Assembly (NCBI GenBank): GCA_913055795.1
Contig: CAJXLA010000005.1
Span: 1 to 58,253 of the forward strand
Reading direction: 5' to 3'
Source of the DNA: an uncultured Alcanivorax sp.
GTDB lineage: Bacteria; Pseudomonadota; Gammaproteobacteria; Pseudomonadales; Alcanivoracaceae
Length of the DNA: 58,253 bases
Position numbers and translations under genes: made by a program. The notes beneath the pieces were generated by a model. It saw only the letters and a list, made by a program, of their open reading frames with translations, was not told the origin of the DNA and made no database searches. Each line of letters begins with the position of its first letter. Position 1 is the stretch's first letter. This document shows positions 44,567 through 55,217 of the stretch, one piece after another.

Positions 44567-44780
44567 GCTCTGCTGCTGGCCCGCCATGGCGGGCGCCGGG
44601 CCGGGCAACTACCGTTCGTCGGCCGCGCTGAAAAACCCATGGTGCTAGCGGGGCTGTCGTCATACACTGTCTTCAGCTGCGGTTCATGGCAGCGATTTAC
44701 GGCAGTTCCCTCCGTGTTACTCCCCGAAAATCCGCTCATGTCGCCCGGCTTTGAAAAAGTTATTTTTGAGGAAAGATTCA
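44567..44780. other. Leader region of the cold-shock gene
   Basis: There is no gene or clear tRNA in these 214 bp. Cold-shock mRNAs usually have long 5' leaders that fold according to temperature, and this space is long enough. An exact promoter is not evident, and a leader structure is inference only. Confidence 0.35.
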
Positions 44781-44984
44781 ATGTCATCAGGTACAGTCAA
44801 GTGGTTCAACGAGTCCAAGGGCTTTGGTTTCATCGCTCGGGACGAAGGCGGCTCCGATGTGTTCGTACATTTCAGTGCCATCCAGGGCTCCGGCTTTCGC
44901 ACTCTGGAAGAAGGTCAGAAAGTGACCTTTGATACCCAGGAAAGCCCCAAGGGTCTGCAGGCCGCCAACGTGGTAGCCGAATAA
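44781..44984 (+). CDS. Cold-shock protein (CspA family)
   Basis: A 67-aa single-domain OB-fold RNA chaperone. It has [19 protein letters not shown] (RNP1), DVFVHFSAI (RNP2) and [17 protein letters not shown]. The ATG at 44781 has GAGGAAAG upstream; an in-frame ATG at 44751 would add ten non-family residues. It is the only gene in its unit and ends at a strong terminator. Confidence 0.96.
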   Translation: MSSGTVKWFNESKGFGFIARDEGGSDVFVHFSAIQGSGFRTLEEGQKVTFDTQESPKGLQAANVVAE

Positions 44985-45005
44985 GGAAACGCCCCGGCGT
45001 TTCGG

Positions 45006-45035
45006 AAAAAACCCCGCTTCGGCGGGGTTTTTCTT
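45006..45035 (+). terminator. Intrinsic terminator of the cold-shock gene
   Basis: Stem AAAACCCCGC/GCGGGGTTTT with a short TTCG-type loop, followed by TTCTTTTT. It lies 22 bp after the stop codon. Confidence 0.92.
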
Positions 45036-45040
45036 TTTAA

Positions 45041-45122
45041 GGAAAGCGGAAAGACGAAAGAGAAAAGATGAAAGAGGGCACCGCAGGCGCCCTGCTTTAT
45101 TTTTTTGCTACTTTCTTCTCTC
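45041..45122. repeat. Purine/pyrimidine-armed inverted repeat D with GC hairpin
   Basis: The left arm is purine-rich (GGAAAGCGGAAAGACGAAAG, then AGAAAAGATGAAAGA). The core is the stem GGGC.CC/GG.GCCC around GCA. The right arm (GCTTTATTTTTTTGCTAC, then TTTCTTCTCTCGACC) covers the stop codon of the convergent metallophosphatase gene. On the minus strand it reads as a GC hairpin followed by a long CTTTC-rich tract, suited to end that gene's transcript. Confidence 0.78.
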
Positions 45123-46055
45123 GACCGCCACAAACTTCCCCGCATCCAGCTGCTGCTCCCCGTCCCACCGATACGCGACGAGTTTGCCGCCCGGCCGCGC
45201 GACGCTGTAATCCAGGCAGGCTACATTGTCCGCCAGGGGTGCGGGTTTGCCGTCCAACCAGTAGTGGCCCAGGAACACCGGGGGTTCCTCCGCGCCGTAG
45301 TCGAGCTCATAATCCGTCGACACCGGTCGGTCGGGAATATGGGCCTCCGCCGATGTGGGTCCCATGAACAATGAACGATAGGTGTGCGGCCCCGGCTCCC
45401 ACCAGCGTATGCGGATGCGCTGACGGGCCACGCCGTCCTTGTCCCGGAAACTGTGATCTTCCGGCAGTTTGATCTCCTTGCCCTTGAGCAGGATCTCGAC
45501 GGCCCGAAAGACCTCGGTATCCTGACGGCAGGCATCCACCAACAGATCCTGCGTCAACCGGTTGCCCGGGGCCAGGCGGGGTTCGAGCACGGCCAGCGCA
45601 TCCGGATCCCAGCACGCGTGCACCACACGCAAATCCCCCAGATCCAGAAACAGCGGCAGCTCCATGAACCAGTTCAGCACGGCGGGCAGTTCGGCTTCTG
45701 CCTCCCGGTCGCCGAGATAGGCATTGAGAAAGGCGAGGTGGTTGCGAATATTGCGGTTGCTGCGTTGCCGCAGCGTGCCCGGCTGCTCCGGATCCCGGGT
45801 ATGAAAGGCGAGGGCGTTGAACTCGTGGTTGCCCATGACGGCCAGGGCGGCGCCGTTGTCCACCATGGTTCGGGCGAGATTCACCACGGCCCGCTGCTCC
45901 GGGCCCCGGTCCACAAAGTCACCCACGAAGATCGCCTGTCGGGACGGATGCCGCCAACCGTTACCGTCACGCTCATACCCCAGTTTTTCCAGCAGGGTTT
46001 CCAGCGGCACCAGATGGCCGTGAATATCGCCAATCAGATCGTAGCCGGCAGGCAT
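45108..46055 (-). CDS. Calcineurin-like metallophosphoesterase
   Basis: A 315-aa phosphatase with the family motifs in order: GDIHGH (residues about 8-13), GDFVDRGPEQ, MGNHEFN, VHACWD and FLGHYW. It resembles the diadenosine-tetraphosphatase/Ser-Thr phosphatase-like group (PrpE/ApaH-like); the substrate is not predictable. The ATG at 46055 (MPAGYDLIGDIHGH) follows a GAGAG ribosome site; the upstream in-frame extension looks non-coding. Its 3' end lies in repeat D. Confidence 0.88.
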   Translation of the reverse strand: MPAGYDLIGDIHGHLVPLETLLEKLGYERDGNGWRHPSRQAIFVGDFVDRGPEQRAVVNLARTMVDNGAALAVMGNHEFNALAFHTRDPEQPGTLRQRSNRNIRNHLAFLNAYLGDREAEAELPAVLNWFMELPLFLDLGDLRVVHACWDPDALAVLEPRLAPGNRLTQDLLVDACRQDTEVFRAVEILLKGKEIKLPEDHSFRDKDGVARQRIRIRWWEPGPHTYRSLFMGPTSAEAHIPDRPVSTDYELDYGAEEPPVFLGHYWLDGKPAPLADNVACLDYSVARPGGKLVAYRWDGEQQLDAGKFVAVERRK

Positions 46056-46112
46056 GATTCTCTCGAAACGGCTTTTCCCTACTCTAACGCAACCCTGGGT
46101 GTCATGCAGGTA

Positions 46113-46145
46113 CAAACAAAAACAGCCCGTCGGAGCGGGCTGTTC
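46113..46145 (-). terminator. Intrinsic terminator of the cytochrome c peroxidase gene
   Basis: On the minus strand, AACAGCCCG/CGGGCTGTT with a short loop is followed by TTTGTTTG. It lies about 28 bp after the peroxidase stop codon. Confidence 0.85.
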
Positions 46146-46172
46146 CGCCGGATCCTGACGGCCAGAAGAACT

Positions 46173-47165
<993 letters not shown>

Positions 47166-47270
47166 TGATTATAACCTTATAACTATATCTGCTACGGTTG
47201 CGGCGCAAAATATGAGGGATAGCGCGGGCGATTTCAAAAGGCAGGAGCTATGAAAGGGATTAGGTGAAAT

Positions 47271-47954
47271 TTATTGCAGGGGCGACTGATTCAGCTGGTC
47301 TCGGCGGGTACGCCAGTCCGGCAGATGCAGATCCATGAGGCGCTGAAAGCCCGGCCCATGGTTGGCCTCCTCCAGATGGCAGAGTTCGTGCACCACCACA
47401 TATTCGGCGCACTCCGGGGCCACCTTCATCAGCGCCATGTTCAGGTTGATATAGCCCCGGGTGGAGAGACTGCCCCAGCGGGTCTTCATCTTCTTGACGC
47501 GCAATCGCGGGCATTCATGGCCGCGCGCACGGAACCAGGGAAAATGAAGATCGATCCAGTCGGCCATACGGGAACGGGCCTGGCGGCGGTAGCCTTCCTC
47601 CAGCACGCGGGCCACGCGTTCTTCGCTGTGCGGCTCCGGTAATCGGATCTCGATGGCATCGTTGCCGAAATGTATCGAATTCCGGCTTTCGCTCAGAATT
47701 CGTAGCGGAATGCGGCGGCCCAGAAAAAGATGGCCAGCACCGTCCACCAGCCGCGGCGCCGGGGCCGGCACGGGCATCTCCCGCAACCGGCGCGCGATCC
47801 AGTCCCGCCGGCTGGCAACAAAGGCCCGGATATCCGCGTCGCGGATACGCCGGGGCGCGCGCACTTCCAGGCTATGGTCCGGATGGAGCCGCAGCTCCAG
47901 GGTCCGGCGCTTCGAGCGCACCACCCGGTACTCAGGCAGTTCGTCACCGTTCAC
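47271..47954 (-). CDS. YgjP-like (DUF45) zinc metallopeptidase
   Basis: A protein of about 227 aa with the HExxH site in VVHELCHLEEANHGPGFQRL and upstream RVKKMKTRWGSLSTRGYINL, typical of the YgjP/WLM-type metallopeptidase family of unknown substrate. I prefer the GTG at 47954 (MNGDELPEYRVVRSKRR), eight bases after AAAGG. The frame stays open upstream through the inverted-repeat element at 47982-48179. An ATG at 48023 would start inside that element and add 23 residues (DLANPRHD...) encoded mostly by its terminal repeat. Confidence 0.88.
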   Translation of the reverse strand: MNGDELPEYRVVRSKRRTLELRLHPDHSLEVRAPRRIRDADIRAFVASRRDWIARRLREMPVPAPAPRLVDGAGHLFLGRRIPLRILSESRNSIHFGNDAIEIRLPEPHSEERVARVLEEGYRRQARSRMADWIDLHFPWFRARGHECPRLRVKKMKTRWGSLSTRGYINLNMALMKVAPECAEYVVVHELCHLEEANHGPGFQRLMDLHLPDWRTRRDQLNQSPLQ

Positions 47955-47981
47955 AGGCAATGCCTTTGGACTTTTTCCATC

Positions 47982-48179
47982 GGAATCTCTGGGCGGGTCA
48001 TGTCGGGGGTTTGCCAGGTCCATTTTTGTCTGTCTCAAGGCGCGCCGACGCCGCCGTACTCCCTCGGGTAGGAGGCGCAACGCCGAGCCAGACGAAAATG
48101 GGCATGGCCCGAAGGGTTGGTCTCAAAATCGTTGATTTTGAGACCAACAAACCCCCGACATGATCCGTTCAGAGATTCC
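47982..48179. repeat. 198-bp nested inverted-repeat element at the ygjP 5' end
   Basis: The 32-bp ends pair with 29 matches: left GGAATCTCTGGGCGGGTCAT then GTCGGGGGTTTG, right its complement with three changes. Inside, 48020-48036 pairs with 48086-48102 (15/17), and TTGGTCTCAAAATC (48117-48130) forms a perfect 14-bp hairpin with 48134-48147 around GTT. No gene lies inside. It sits three bases from the stop codon of the upstream acyl-CoA ligase and runs into the 5' end of the ygjP-like gene. It is unrelated in sequence to the 36168 element. Confidence 0.85.
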
Positions 48180-48182
48180 CCT

Positions 48183-49814
48183 TCACTCCGCATAGAGATT
48201 GCGCATATTCTTCTTGTCCAGCTTGCCCACACTGGTGCGGGGCAGGCTGTCCACGAAACGGACCTGATCGGGCACACCGTACTTGCTGATGAAGCCCTTG
48301 TCGGCGTCGTCCCTGAGCATGTCCTTGATGGCGTCTTCGGTGACTTCGCCGGATTGCACCACCAGGGCCATGGGGCGCTCGCCCCATTTGTCGTCCGGCA
48401 CCCCGATGACCGCGCATTCGGCCACGGCCTCGTGGCGCAGGATCATGCTTTCCAGTTCGAGCGACGACACCCATTCGCCGCCGGTCTTGATCACGTCCTT
48501 GATGCGGTCGGTAATGCGCAGATAGCCCTCCGGGTCGATCACGCCGATATCACCGGTGTGCAGCCAGCCGCCCTGCCAGAGCCGTTCGGAATTCTCCGGA
48601 TCCTTGAGGTAGCCCTGGGTCAGCCAGGGCCCGCGCGCAACCACTTCCCCCTGGCTTTGACCATCGTGGGGCCGATCATTCATGTCCTCGTCCACCACAC
48701 GGACCTGCATTAGCGGCACGGGACGGCCGGTGCGGGTACGGTAATCGACCTGGGTATCCAGGTCCGCGTTTTCCGCTTCCGGGGGCATAAAGGACAGCGT
48801 CATCAGCGGGCAGGTCTCGCTCATGCCGTAACCGGTGTAGATGTCGATACCGCGTTCCAGGGCCTGCCGGCACAGCGGTTGGGCCAGCGCGGAGCCGCCG
48901 ATAATGACCTTCCAGCCGGAGACATCCACGTTCTTCGCCGCCTCGCTTTGCAGCAGCATCTGGATAATGGTGGGCACGCAGTGCGAGAAGGTGACCTTTT
49001 CGCCCACGAGCAGCTGGAGCAGGGTCTGGGGTTCGTAACGGCCCGGGTAGACCTGCTTTACGCCCATCATGGTCGCCATATAGGGCACGCCCCAGGCATG
49101 CACATGGAACATGGGCGTGATGGGCATGTAGACATCGTCCTGATTGAAACGGCCGTGGCCGCTGCCGGACATGGCATTACGCCCGGACAGGGTATGCAGT
49201 ACCAGTTGCCGGTGACTGAAATAGACCCCTTTGGGCAGGCCCGTGGTGCCCGTGGTGTAAAAGGTGGTGGCGCGTGTATCTTCGGTCAGCTCCGGAAATT
49301 GAAAGCCGGGATCCGCCTTGTCCAGCAGGGCTTCGTATTCGCCCGCCATGTCCAGGCCGGTATCTTCCGGGCCTTCGCCGTCATCAAGCAGCACGAATCG
49401 GTCCACGGTCTCGATACGGTCGCTGAATTCCTCCACGACCGACAGGAATTCCCGGTTCACCAGGATGGCCTTGTCCTCGGCATGATTGATGGTATAGAGC
49501 ATCTGTTCCGGGGACAGGCGCACGTTAATGGTATGCAGGACCGCGCCCATCATGGGAATGGCGAAAAAGGCTTCCAGATAGCGGTGGGTGTCCCAGTCCA
49601 TCATGGCCACCGTGTCACCGGGCTGAATACCCAGATCACTGAGTGCGCTCGCCAGCCGGTGAATGCGCTCGCGCAGATCCCGGTAGGTCATGCGGCGCTT
49701 GTCCGCATAGACGATTTCCTGGTCGGGCGCGGTACGCACGCCGGCGTCGAGGATGTCGCCGATGGTCAGCGCCGGATCCACCGCGGATTCGGTGCGCTCG
49801 ATCTCGATACCCAT
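48183..49814 (-). CDS. Medium-chain fatty acyl-CoA ligase (AlkK/DmdB-like)
   Basis: An AMP-forming enzyme that activates fatty acids to acyl-CoA. The 543-aa protein has the ATP loop FYTTGTTGLPKGVYFSH, the YGMSETCPLM acyl-binding motif, WLHTGDIGVIDPEGYLRITDR and the catalytic Lys end SVGKLDKKNMRNLY. It resembles AlkK-type medium-chain ligases and also methylmercaptopropionate-CoA ligases, which cannot be told apart by eye. It suits a pathway from alkanols and fatty acids to beta-oxidation. fumC lies upstream on the same strand with a 116-bp gap. Confidence 0.93.
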   Translation of the reverse strand: MGIEIERTESAVDPALTIGDILDAGVRTAPDQEIVYADKRRMTYRDLRERIHRLASALSDLGIQPGDTVAMMDWDTHRYLEAFFAIPMMGAVLHTINVRLSPEQMLYTINHAEDKAILVNREFLSVVEEFSDRIETVDRFVLLDDGEGPEDTGLDMAGEYEALLDKADPGFQFPELTEDTRATTFYTTGTTGLPKGVYFSHRQLVLHTLSGRNAMSGSGHGRFNQDDVYMPITPMFHVHAWGVPYMATMMGVKQVYPGRYEPQTLLQLLVGEKVTFSHCVPTIIQMLLQSEAAKNVDVSGWKVIIGGSALAQPLCRQALERGIDIYTGYGMSETCPLMTLSFMPPEAENADLDTQVDYRTRTGRPVPLMQVRVVDEDMNDRPHDGQSQGEVVARGPWLTQGYLKDPENSERLWQGGWLHTGDIGVIDPEGYLRITDRIKDVIKTGGEWVSSLELESMILRHEAVAECAVIGVPDDKWGERPMALVVQSGEVTEDAIKDMLRDDADKGFISKYGVPDQVRFVDSLPRTSVGKLDKKNMRNLYAE

Positions 49815-49878
49815 GAATGCTTCCCCTTGCGTTGTTGTTCGGATCGGGCCGCCGGACGGGCACCGCGGTTATACAATA

Positions 49879-49907
49879 GCGGCTTTTCCGTTTCCGGAAA
49901 ACCGGCC
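49879..49907 (-). terminator. Weak hairpin between fumC and the acyl-CoA ligase
   Basis: TTTTCCG and CGGAAAA form a short stem. There is no T-run, so it may be an RNA end or a pause site rather than a strong terminator. Confidence 0.3.
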
Positions 49908-49930
49908 CGACGCCATCCTGAGGCCCGGAC

Positions 49931-51313
49931 TCAGTCGTTGTCCCGGTGGGGATGGGCCAGTTTGGACGGATCCAGGATCCGTTCCAGTTCGTCGCGCGCC
50001 AGCTCCGTATCCTCTTCGGCCACATCGATAATGGCGCGCCCCTGGGCATAGGCCTTCTTGGCCACGGCGGCCGCCTTTTCATAGCCGATGACCGGATTGA
50101 GTGCGGTCACCAGCACCGGGTTCCGGCCCACACCATCGGCGAGATGGTCCGTATTCACCGTGAAATCATCGATGGCCTTGTCCGCCATGACGGCGCAGCT
50201 GTTCGCGAGCAAATCGATCATGGTCAGCAGGTTGTTCGCCAGCAACGGCAGCATGACATTGAGCTGGAAGTTGCCCGATTGCGCGGCCACCGTATTGGAC
50301 TGATCCAGCCCCATGACTTGCGCGGCGACCATGGCCGACGATTCGGGAATGACCGGGTTCACCTTGCCCGGCATGATGGACGAACCCGGCTGAAGCGCGG
50401 GCAGGGTGATCTCGGCGAGTCCGTGGATGGGCCCGGAGTTCATCCAGCGCAGATCATTGGCGATCTTCATGAGCACCGTGGCCAGCCCGCGCAGCGCCGC
50501 CGACAGTCCCAGGGGCCGGTCCACACCGCTCTGGCCGGCGAAGGGCAGTTCCAGGGGGCGGAAGGGCTGATCCGTATCCTCGGCCAGGGTTTCCGCAAAG
50601 CGCCGGGCGAACTCCGGGTGAGCATTGATGCCCGTACCTACGGCCGTGCCCCCTTGGGGAATGGACAGCAAGCCCATCCGTGCCTGTTCCAGTTGCTCCA
50701 GCGCGTGCTGTAGCTGCAGCACCCAGGTCTGCAGTTCCTGTTCCAGGGTGATGGGCATGGCGTCCATCAGATGAGTGCGCCCGGTCTTGACGGTGTCGTC
50801 CAGCGCTCGGGCGCGCCGGCCCAGGGCATGGATGAGCTTTTCCACCGCGGGCATGAGCTGATGGCTGACTTGCTGAACGCCGCTGACATGAATGGCGGTG
50901 GGAATGACGTCGTTGCTGGACTGGCCCATGTTCACGTCATCATTGGCATGGACCTCCACGCCCGCTTCGACGCAGAGGTGCGCCACCACCTCGTTAACGT
51001 TCATATTGGTGCTGGTGCCCGAACCCGTCTGGAACACATCCACCGGGAACTGCTCATCCTGTTCGCCGTCCGTGATGGCGTTGCAGGCCCCCACAATAGC
51101 GGCCCGCTTGTCTTCCGACAGATCCCCCAGGTCGGCGTTAACCCGGGCGGCGCAGCGCTTGATGCGGGCGACGGCATGAATGAACGCCGGCGGCAAGGGC
51201 TGACCGCTGATGGGAAAGTTGTTGACTGCGCGCTGGGTCTGCGCACCCCAGTACGCATTCGCGGGGACCTGCACATCCCCCAGGGAATCCTTTTCGGTGC
51301 GATACTTGGTCAT
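49931..51313 (-). CDS. fumC: Fumarate hydratase, class II (iron-independent)
   Basis: Converts fumarate and L-malate in the TCA cycle. The 460-aa protein has WGAQTQRAVNNFPIS, SSNDVIPTA, TGRTHLMDAMPI and the signature GSSIMPGKVNPV. Class II enzymes lack the oxygen-sensitive Fe-S cluster. wrbA is 33 bp upstream on the same strand, so the two may be co-transcribed. Confidence 0.96.
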   Translation of the reverse strand: MTKYRTEKDSLGDVQVPANAYWGAQTQRAVNNFPISGQPLPPAFIHAVARIKRCAARVNADLGDLSEDKRAAIVGACNAITDGEQDEQFPVDVFQTGSGTSTNMNVNEVVAHLCVEAGVEVHANDDVNMGQSSNDVIPTAIHVSGVQQVSHQLMPAVEKLIHALGRRARALDDTVKTGRTHLMDAMPITLEQELQTWVLQLQHALEQLEQARMGLLSIPQGGTAVGTGINAHPEFARRFAETLAEDTDQPFRPLELPFAGQSGVDRPLGLSAALRGLATVLMKIANDLRWMNSGPIHGLAEITLPALQPGSSIMPGKVNPVIPESSAMVAAQVMGLDQSNTVAAQSGNFQLNVMLPLLANNLLTMIDLLANSCAVMADKAIDDFTVNTDHLADGVGRNPVLVTALNPVIGYEKAAAVAKKAYAQGRAIIDVAEEDTELARDELERILDPSKLAHPHRDND

Positions 51314-51346
51314 AGCTACTCCGTCGTGGTTCCGGCGCAGGCGGGT

Positions 51347-51949
51347 TCAGCTCGCCTGCTTCTTCGCGATTTCGGCCACATGCGTGCCCTGGAAACGGGC
51401 GATGGCGAGTTCGTCGGAGCTGGGCTGCCGGCTGCCGTCCCCATCGGCCAGGGTGGTGGCCCCATAAGGCGTGCCGCCCTTCACTTCGTCCACGCCGAAC
51501 AGTTCCTGGCAGCTATAGGGAACCCCCACTACGATCATGCCCTGGTGCAGCAGGGTAGTATGAAAGGACGTCAGCGTGGTTTCCTGACCGCCATGCTGAC
51601 TGGCGGTGGAACAGAAGACACTGCCCACCTTGCCGATCAGAGCGCCCTGCTGCCAGAGACCGCCGGTCTGATCCAGAAAGTTGCGCATCTGCCCGCACAT
51701 GTTACCGAAGCGCGTGGGTGTGCCGAAGATCACCGCATCATAATGCGCCAGCTCACCGGGTTCGGCGATGGGCGCGGCCTGATCGGTCTTGGCACCAATC
51801 TGCTGGACCGTCTCCTCAGGCATGGTTTCGGGCACGCGCTTGATTTCCACCCGGGCGCCATCGACTTCGCCTGCGCCTTCGGCAACCGCTTTCGCCAGGG
51901 TTTCCACATGACCCCAGGTGCTGTAATAAAGGACCAGAATCTTCGCCAT
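51347..51949 (-). CDS. wrbA: NAD(P)H:quinone oxidoreductase WrbA
   Basis: An FMN flavodoxin-like enzyme that reduces quinones by two electrons, protecting against oxidative stress. The 200-aa protein starts [20 protein letters not shown] and contains [34 protein letters not shown], and the [17 protein letters not shown] loop. The start is set by family similarity. Confidence 0.95.
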   Translation of the reverse strand: MAKILVLYYSTWGHVETLAKAVAEGAGEVDGARVEIKRVPETMPEETVQQIGAKTDQAAPIAEPGELAHYDAVIFGTPTRFGNMCGQMRNFLDQTGGLWQQGALIGKVGSVFCSTASQHGGQETTLTSFHTTLLHQGMIVVGVPYSCQELFGVDEVKGGTPYGATTLADGDGSRQPSSDELAIARFQGTHVAEIAKKQAS

Positions 51950-52028
51950 GACGACCTCGTTGGCTGTTCCCGAATGCACGCAATCCAGCTTTACGGAACA
52001 GCGAGAAGGCCGTCAACACGGAAAGCAC

Positions 52029-53411
52029 TTATTTCCCGATGCAGAAACTGGAAAAGATATGTCCCAGCAGATCGTCGGCGGTCAAACGCCCGGTGATGGT
52101 CTCCAGCGCCTGCTGGGCCTGACGCAGGTCCTCCGCCAGCAACTCCCCGGCATTGTGCTCGGCGAGTTGACCCCGGCCGGTGCGGATCCAATCCAGCGCT
52201 TGCTCCAGGGAAGCAAGGTGGCGCCGGCGCGCGGAAAAGCGGCTCTCGGCACCTTCCCGGTAACCCGCGGCGCCCTTGAGATGGGTACGCAGCTCAGTCA
52301 GCCCGGCGCCTGTTTGGGCCGAAACCGTAAGGACCGTAGCGGTAGCGCTATCTTCCACCCGAGCCGTTTCCGTTTCGCTCAGGTCACACTTATTGCGCAC
52401 CACGGTTACGGGCATGGACAGATCCGGAAGCGTCGTTTCGCGATCCGGTAAGAGGGCGCGCAGGTCATAGTCGCCCGGCCATTCCCGATCGTCGACCACG
52501 ATCAGCAACCGATCCGCCTGCTCGATTTCACGCCAGGCTCGCTTGATGCCTTCACGCTCTACCTCATCCGGACTTTCTCGCAGCCCGGCCGTATCCACCA
52601 GATGCAAGGGCAGTCCATCGAGCTGAATCTGCTCGCGCAGGACATCGCGGGTGGTACCGGCCACCTCGGTAACAATGGCACTGTCCTGACCCGAGAGCTC
52701 GTTCAGCAGGGAAGACTTGCCGGCATTGGGTCGGCCGGCGATAACCAGTGTCATGCCTTCACGCAACAGCCGGCCCTGTTCCGCCGTGCGCAGCACGGTG
52801 CGGGTCTGTTCCGCAAGCCCATCCAGACGCTCCACCACCCCACCTTCGGCAAGAAAGTCGATGTCTTCGTCGGGAAAGTCGATGGCCGCTTCCACATAAA
52901 CACGCAATTCAATGAGCTGCTCTACCAGCGTATTGACTTCTCCGGAAAACGCCCCCTGCAGCGAGCCCATGGCCGCCCGGGCCGCTTCCTGCGTACCGGC
53001 GTCAATCAGATCGGCGATAGACTCCGCCTGGGCGAGATCCATGCGGTCATTGAGAAAGGCTCGCAGGGAAAACTCCCCCGCTTCGGCCATGCGCGCGCCG
53101 CCACGGAGACAGGTCTGCACGATCTGATCCAGCAGAACCGGGCCACCATGGCCCTGGAACTCAACCACATCCTGGCCGGTAAACGAATGGGGGGCGGGGA
53201 ACCAGAGCACCAGACCCTCGTCGATGACGGCATGGTCCGTGCCATGAAAGGCGGCAAAATGCGCTCGGCGGGGCTTCAGGGTGACGGTGTCCGGCAGCAG
53301 CGTGCGGGCAATCGACGTGGCCTGGTCACCGGAAAGACGCACAATCCCCACGCCGCCACGGCCCGGCGGCGTGGCCACGGCCACAATGGTATCCGAGGTA
53401 TCGGTAATCAT
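52029..53411 (-). CDS. mnmE: tRNA uridine-5-carboxymethylaminomethyl GTPase MnmE
   Basis: Works with MnmG to modify wobble U34 in tRNAs. The 460-aa protein starts with [19 protein letters not shown] (THF-binding domain). It has the G motifs [18 protein letters not shown] and NKCD, and ends FSSFCIGK with the catalytic Cys. It is downstream of yidC in the classic rpmH-rnpA-yidC-mnmE order. mnmG is not in the window. Confidence 0.97.
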   Translation of the reverse strand: MITDTSDTIVAVATPPGRGGVGIVRLSGDQATSIARTLLPDTVTLKPRRAHFAAFHGTDHAVIDEGLVLWFPAPHSFTGQDVVEFQGHGGPVLLDQIVQTCLRGGARMAEAGEFSLRAFLNDRMDLAQAESIADLIDAGTQEAARAAMGSLQGAFSGEVNTLVEQLIELRVYVEAAIDFPDEDIDFLAEGGVVERLDGLAEQTRTVLRTAEQGRLLREGMTLVIAGRPNAGKSSLLNELSGQDSAIVTEVAGTTRDVLREQIQLDGLPLHLVDTAGLRESPDEVEREGIKRAWREIEQADRLLIVVDDREWPGDYDLRALLPDRETTLPDLSMPVTVVRNKCDLSETETARVEDSATATVLTVSAQTGAGLTELRTHLKGAAGYREGAESRFSARRRHLASLEQALDWIRTGRGQLAEHNAGELLAEDLRQAQQALETITGRLTADDLLGHIFSSFCIGK

Positions 53412-53423
53412 GACGCCAGTGTA

Positions 53424-53452
53424 GCAGGGCCCGGATTGGTTCCGGACCCTGC
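53424..53452 (-). terminator. Hairpin between yidC and mnmE
   Basis: GCAGGG.CCGGA pairs with TCCGG.CCCTGC in the 48-bp yidC-mnmE gap. It has no T-run, so partial termination or an RNA-processing stem is more likely than full stop. Confidence 0.45.
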
Positions 53453-53459
53453 TCTCCGG

Positions 53460-55217
53460 TCAGACGCCTTCGTTTTCGATCTTGCGGGTAATCAGATACT
53501 GCTGACCGATGGACAACAGGTTGTTGGTCAGCCAGTACAGCACGAGACCGGCCGGGAACCAGAGGAAAAAGACCGTAAAGACAATGGGCATCCATTTCAT
53601 GATCTTCGCCTGGGTCGGATCCGGCGGTGTCGGGTTGAGTTTGGTCTGCAGGAACATGGACGCGCCCATGAGCAACGGCAGGACAAAATAGGGATCAATG
53701 GCGGACAGATCCTGAATCCAGCCGACGAAGGGCGCGTGGCGCAGTTCCACGGATTCCAGCAATACGTAGTAGAGCGCAATGAACACCGGCATCTGCACCA
53801 GAATGGGCAGGCAGCCCCCCAGCGGATTGATCTTTTCCTTTTGATAGAGCTTCATCAGCTCCTGGGACTGTTTCTGCCGGTCGTTCTTGTACTCCTCCCG
53901 GATACGGTTCATCTCCGGAGCGACCTTGCGCATCTTGGCCATGGAACGATAGCTGGTCGCCGAAAGCTTGAAGAACAAGAGCTTGATCAACAGCGTGAGC
54001 AGGATAATGGCAACGCCCCAGTTGCCCACCCCCACGCCGAGGTCGAATTGAATGCCGAAGAGGTCCAGCTTGCCGCTCTGCAGGAAAACCAGGACATGGA
54101 AGATGGGCTCGGAAATAAACCAGAGCCAGCCGTAATCAACGGTCATGTTCAGCCCGGGACTCAGCGCTTCCAGCTTGCGCTGGATCTTGGGTCCGGCGTA
54201 AAAATTGCTTTCCAGGACTTTTTCCTCACCCGGCGCCACCGTGACGGACGGTGAAATGAAGCGCATCAGATAACGGTCACTGTCCGGACGGTACAGGGCT
54301 TCATAACTATGGCTCTGGTTGGCGTCCGGCACCCATGCGGAGACGAAATAGTGCTGCACCATGGCGATCCAGCCGCCGGGCTGGGTCGTGCTCAGGCCAT
54401 CGTCGCGGATATCGCCAAAGTCGAGCTTGTTGTAGGGGGTATCCTCGGTCCAGTAGGCAGCCCCCAGATAGGTGGGCATGGGAATGAGTCCGGTCCGGAC
54501 CCCGGGATCGTCGGAACCACCCCGTTTGATCTGACCATAGAGCGCGCCCTGCCAGTCTTCGTCGCTGCGGTTGCGCACGATATGATCGACACGGATGCGG
54601 TAGCTGCCCCGCTCGAACGTATAGCGCTTGATAATTTCCGCGCCGTTGTCCTGCTGGAGGTAGAGGTTCACCTCGAGGCGTTTGTCCCCTTCGTCGAGAC
54701 TCCAACGCTTGCGCTCGGTCTGCCAGGTGGGCCGTCCGTCCGGTGAATCGGTGCCATCTTCACCTACCAGACCCTGCTGGGCGATATAGGTGCGGGCACG
54801 ATTGTTCTTCAACAGCACAAAGGGTTGGTCCGGGGTGTCAATATCCCGGGGATATTCCGGCAGCGCCAGACGAACGATATCACCGCCACGGCGGTCGATC
54901 TCCAGCTGAAGGACATCGGTGGTGACTTCAATGACCGAGCTGTCCGATTTGTCCTGCTCGCCGGCAGGCCTATCCCGGGCATCGACGTTTTCCGATTGCG
55001 CCTGGGGTGCCGGTGCATCGGGCACGTCACCGCTGTCCGGAACATGGGCCTGGTCCGTATTGGCTTTCGGCGTCGAAGAACCGGACGGCGACGCGGATTG
55101 TTCGGCTACCCGCTCTCCGGACTGCGGAAGATCGCCGTAATCTTCCTGCCAGGAGAGAATCAGTAAATAGCCGACAATGGCGATGCCGGTGATGAGAAGG
55201 GCACGCTGGATATCCAT
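53460..55217 (-). CDS. yidC: Membrane protein insertase YidC
   Basis: Inserts and folds inner-membrane proteins, alone or with SecYEG. The 585-aa protein has an N-terminal membrane segment (about 5-22) and a Ser/Glu/Asp-rich linker. The large periplasmic domain (about 90-345) is followed by the conserved insertase core (WGVAIILLTLLIKLLFFKLS, MPVFIALYYVLLESVELRHA, LKWMP-like MKWMPIVFTVFFLWFPAG). The ATG at 55217 gives the family start MDIQRALLI. yidD, usually between rnpA and yidC, is absent: the gap is only 43 bp. Confidence 0.97.
   Translation of the reverse strand: MDIQRALLITGIAIVGYLLILSWQEDYGDLPQSGERVAEQSASPSGSSTPKANTDQAHVPDSGDVPDAPAPQAQSENVDARDRPAGEQDKSDSSVIEVTTDVLQLEIDRRGGDIVRLALPEYPRDIDTPDQPFVLLKNNRARTYIAQQGLVGEDGTDSPDGRPTWQTERKRWSLDEGDKRLEVNLYLQQDNGAEIIKRYTFERGSYRIRVDHIVRNRSDEDWQGALYGQIKRGGSDDPGVRTGLIPMPTYLGAAYWTEDTPYNKLDFGDIRDDGLSTTQPGGWIAMVQHYFVSAWVPDANQSHSYEALYRPDSDRYLMRFISPSVTVAPGEEKVLESNFYAGPKIQRKLEALSPGLNMTVDYGWLWFISEPIFHVLVFLQSGKLDLFGIQFDLGVGVGNWGVAIILLTLLIKLLFFKLSATSYRSMAKMRKVAPEMNRIREEYKNDRQKQSQELMKLYQKEKINPLGGCLPILVQMPVFIALYYVLLESVELRHAPFVGWIQDLSAIDPYFVLPLLMGASMFLQTKLNPTPPDPTQAKIMKWMPIVFTVFFLWFPAGLVLYWLTNNLLSIGQQYLITRKIENEGV

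Noticed and set aside
44567-44780. A possible tRNA or small RNA gene before the cold-shock gene
   Set aside because: No cloverleaf arms or T-loop consensus were found by eye, and no terminator precedes the cold-shock start.
49861-49907. A strong terminator after fumC
   Set aside because: The stem is only about 7 bp and lacks a T-run; listed only as a weak hairpin.
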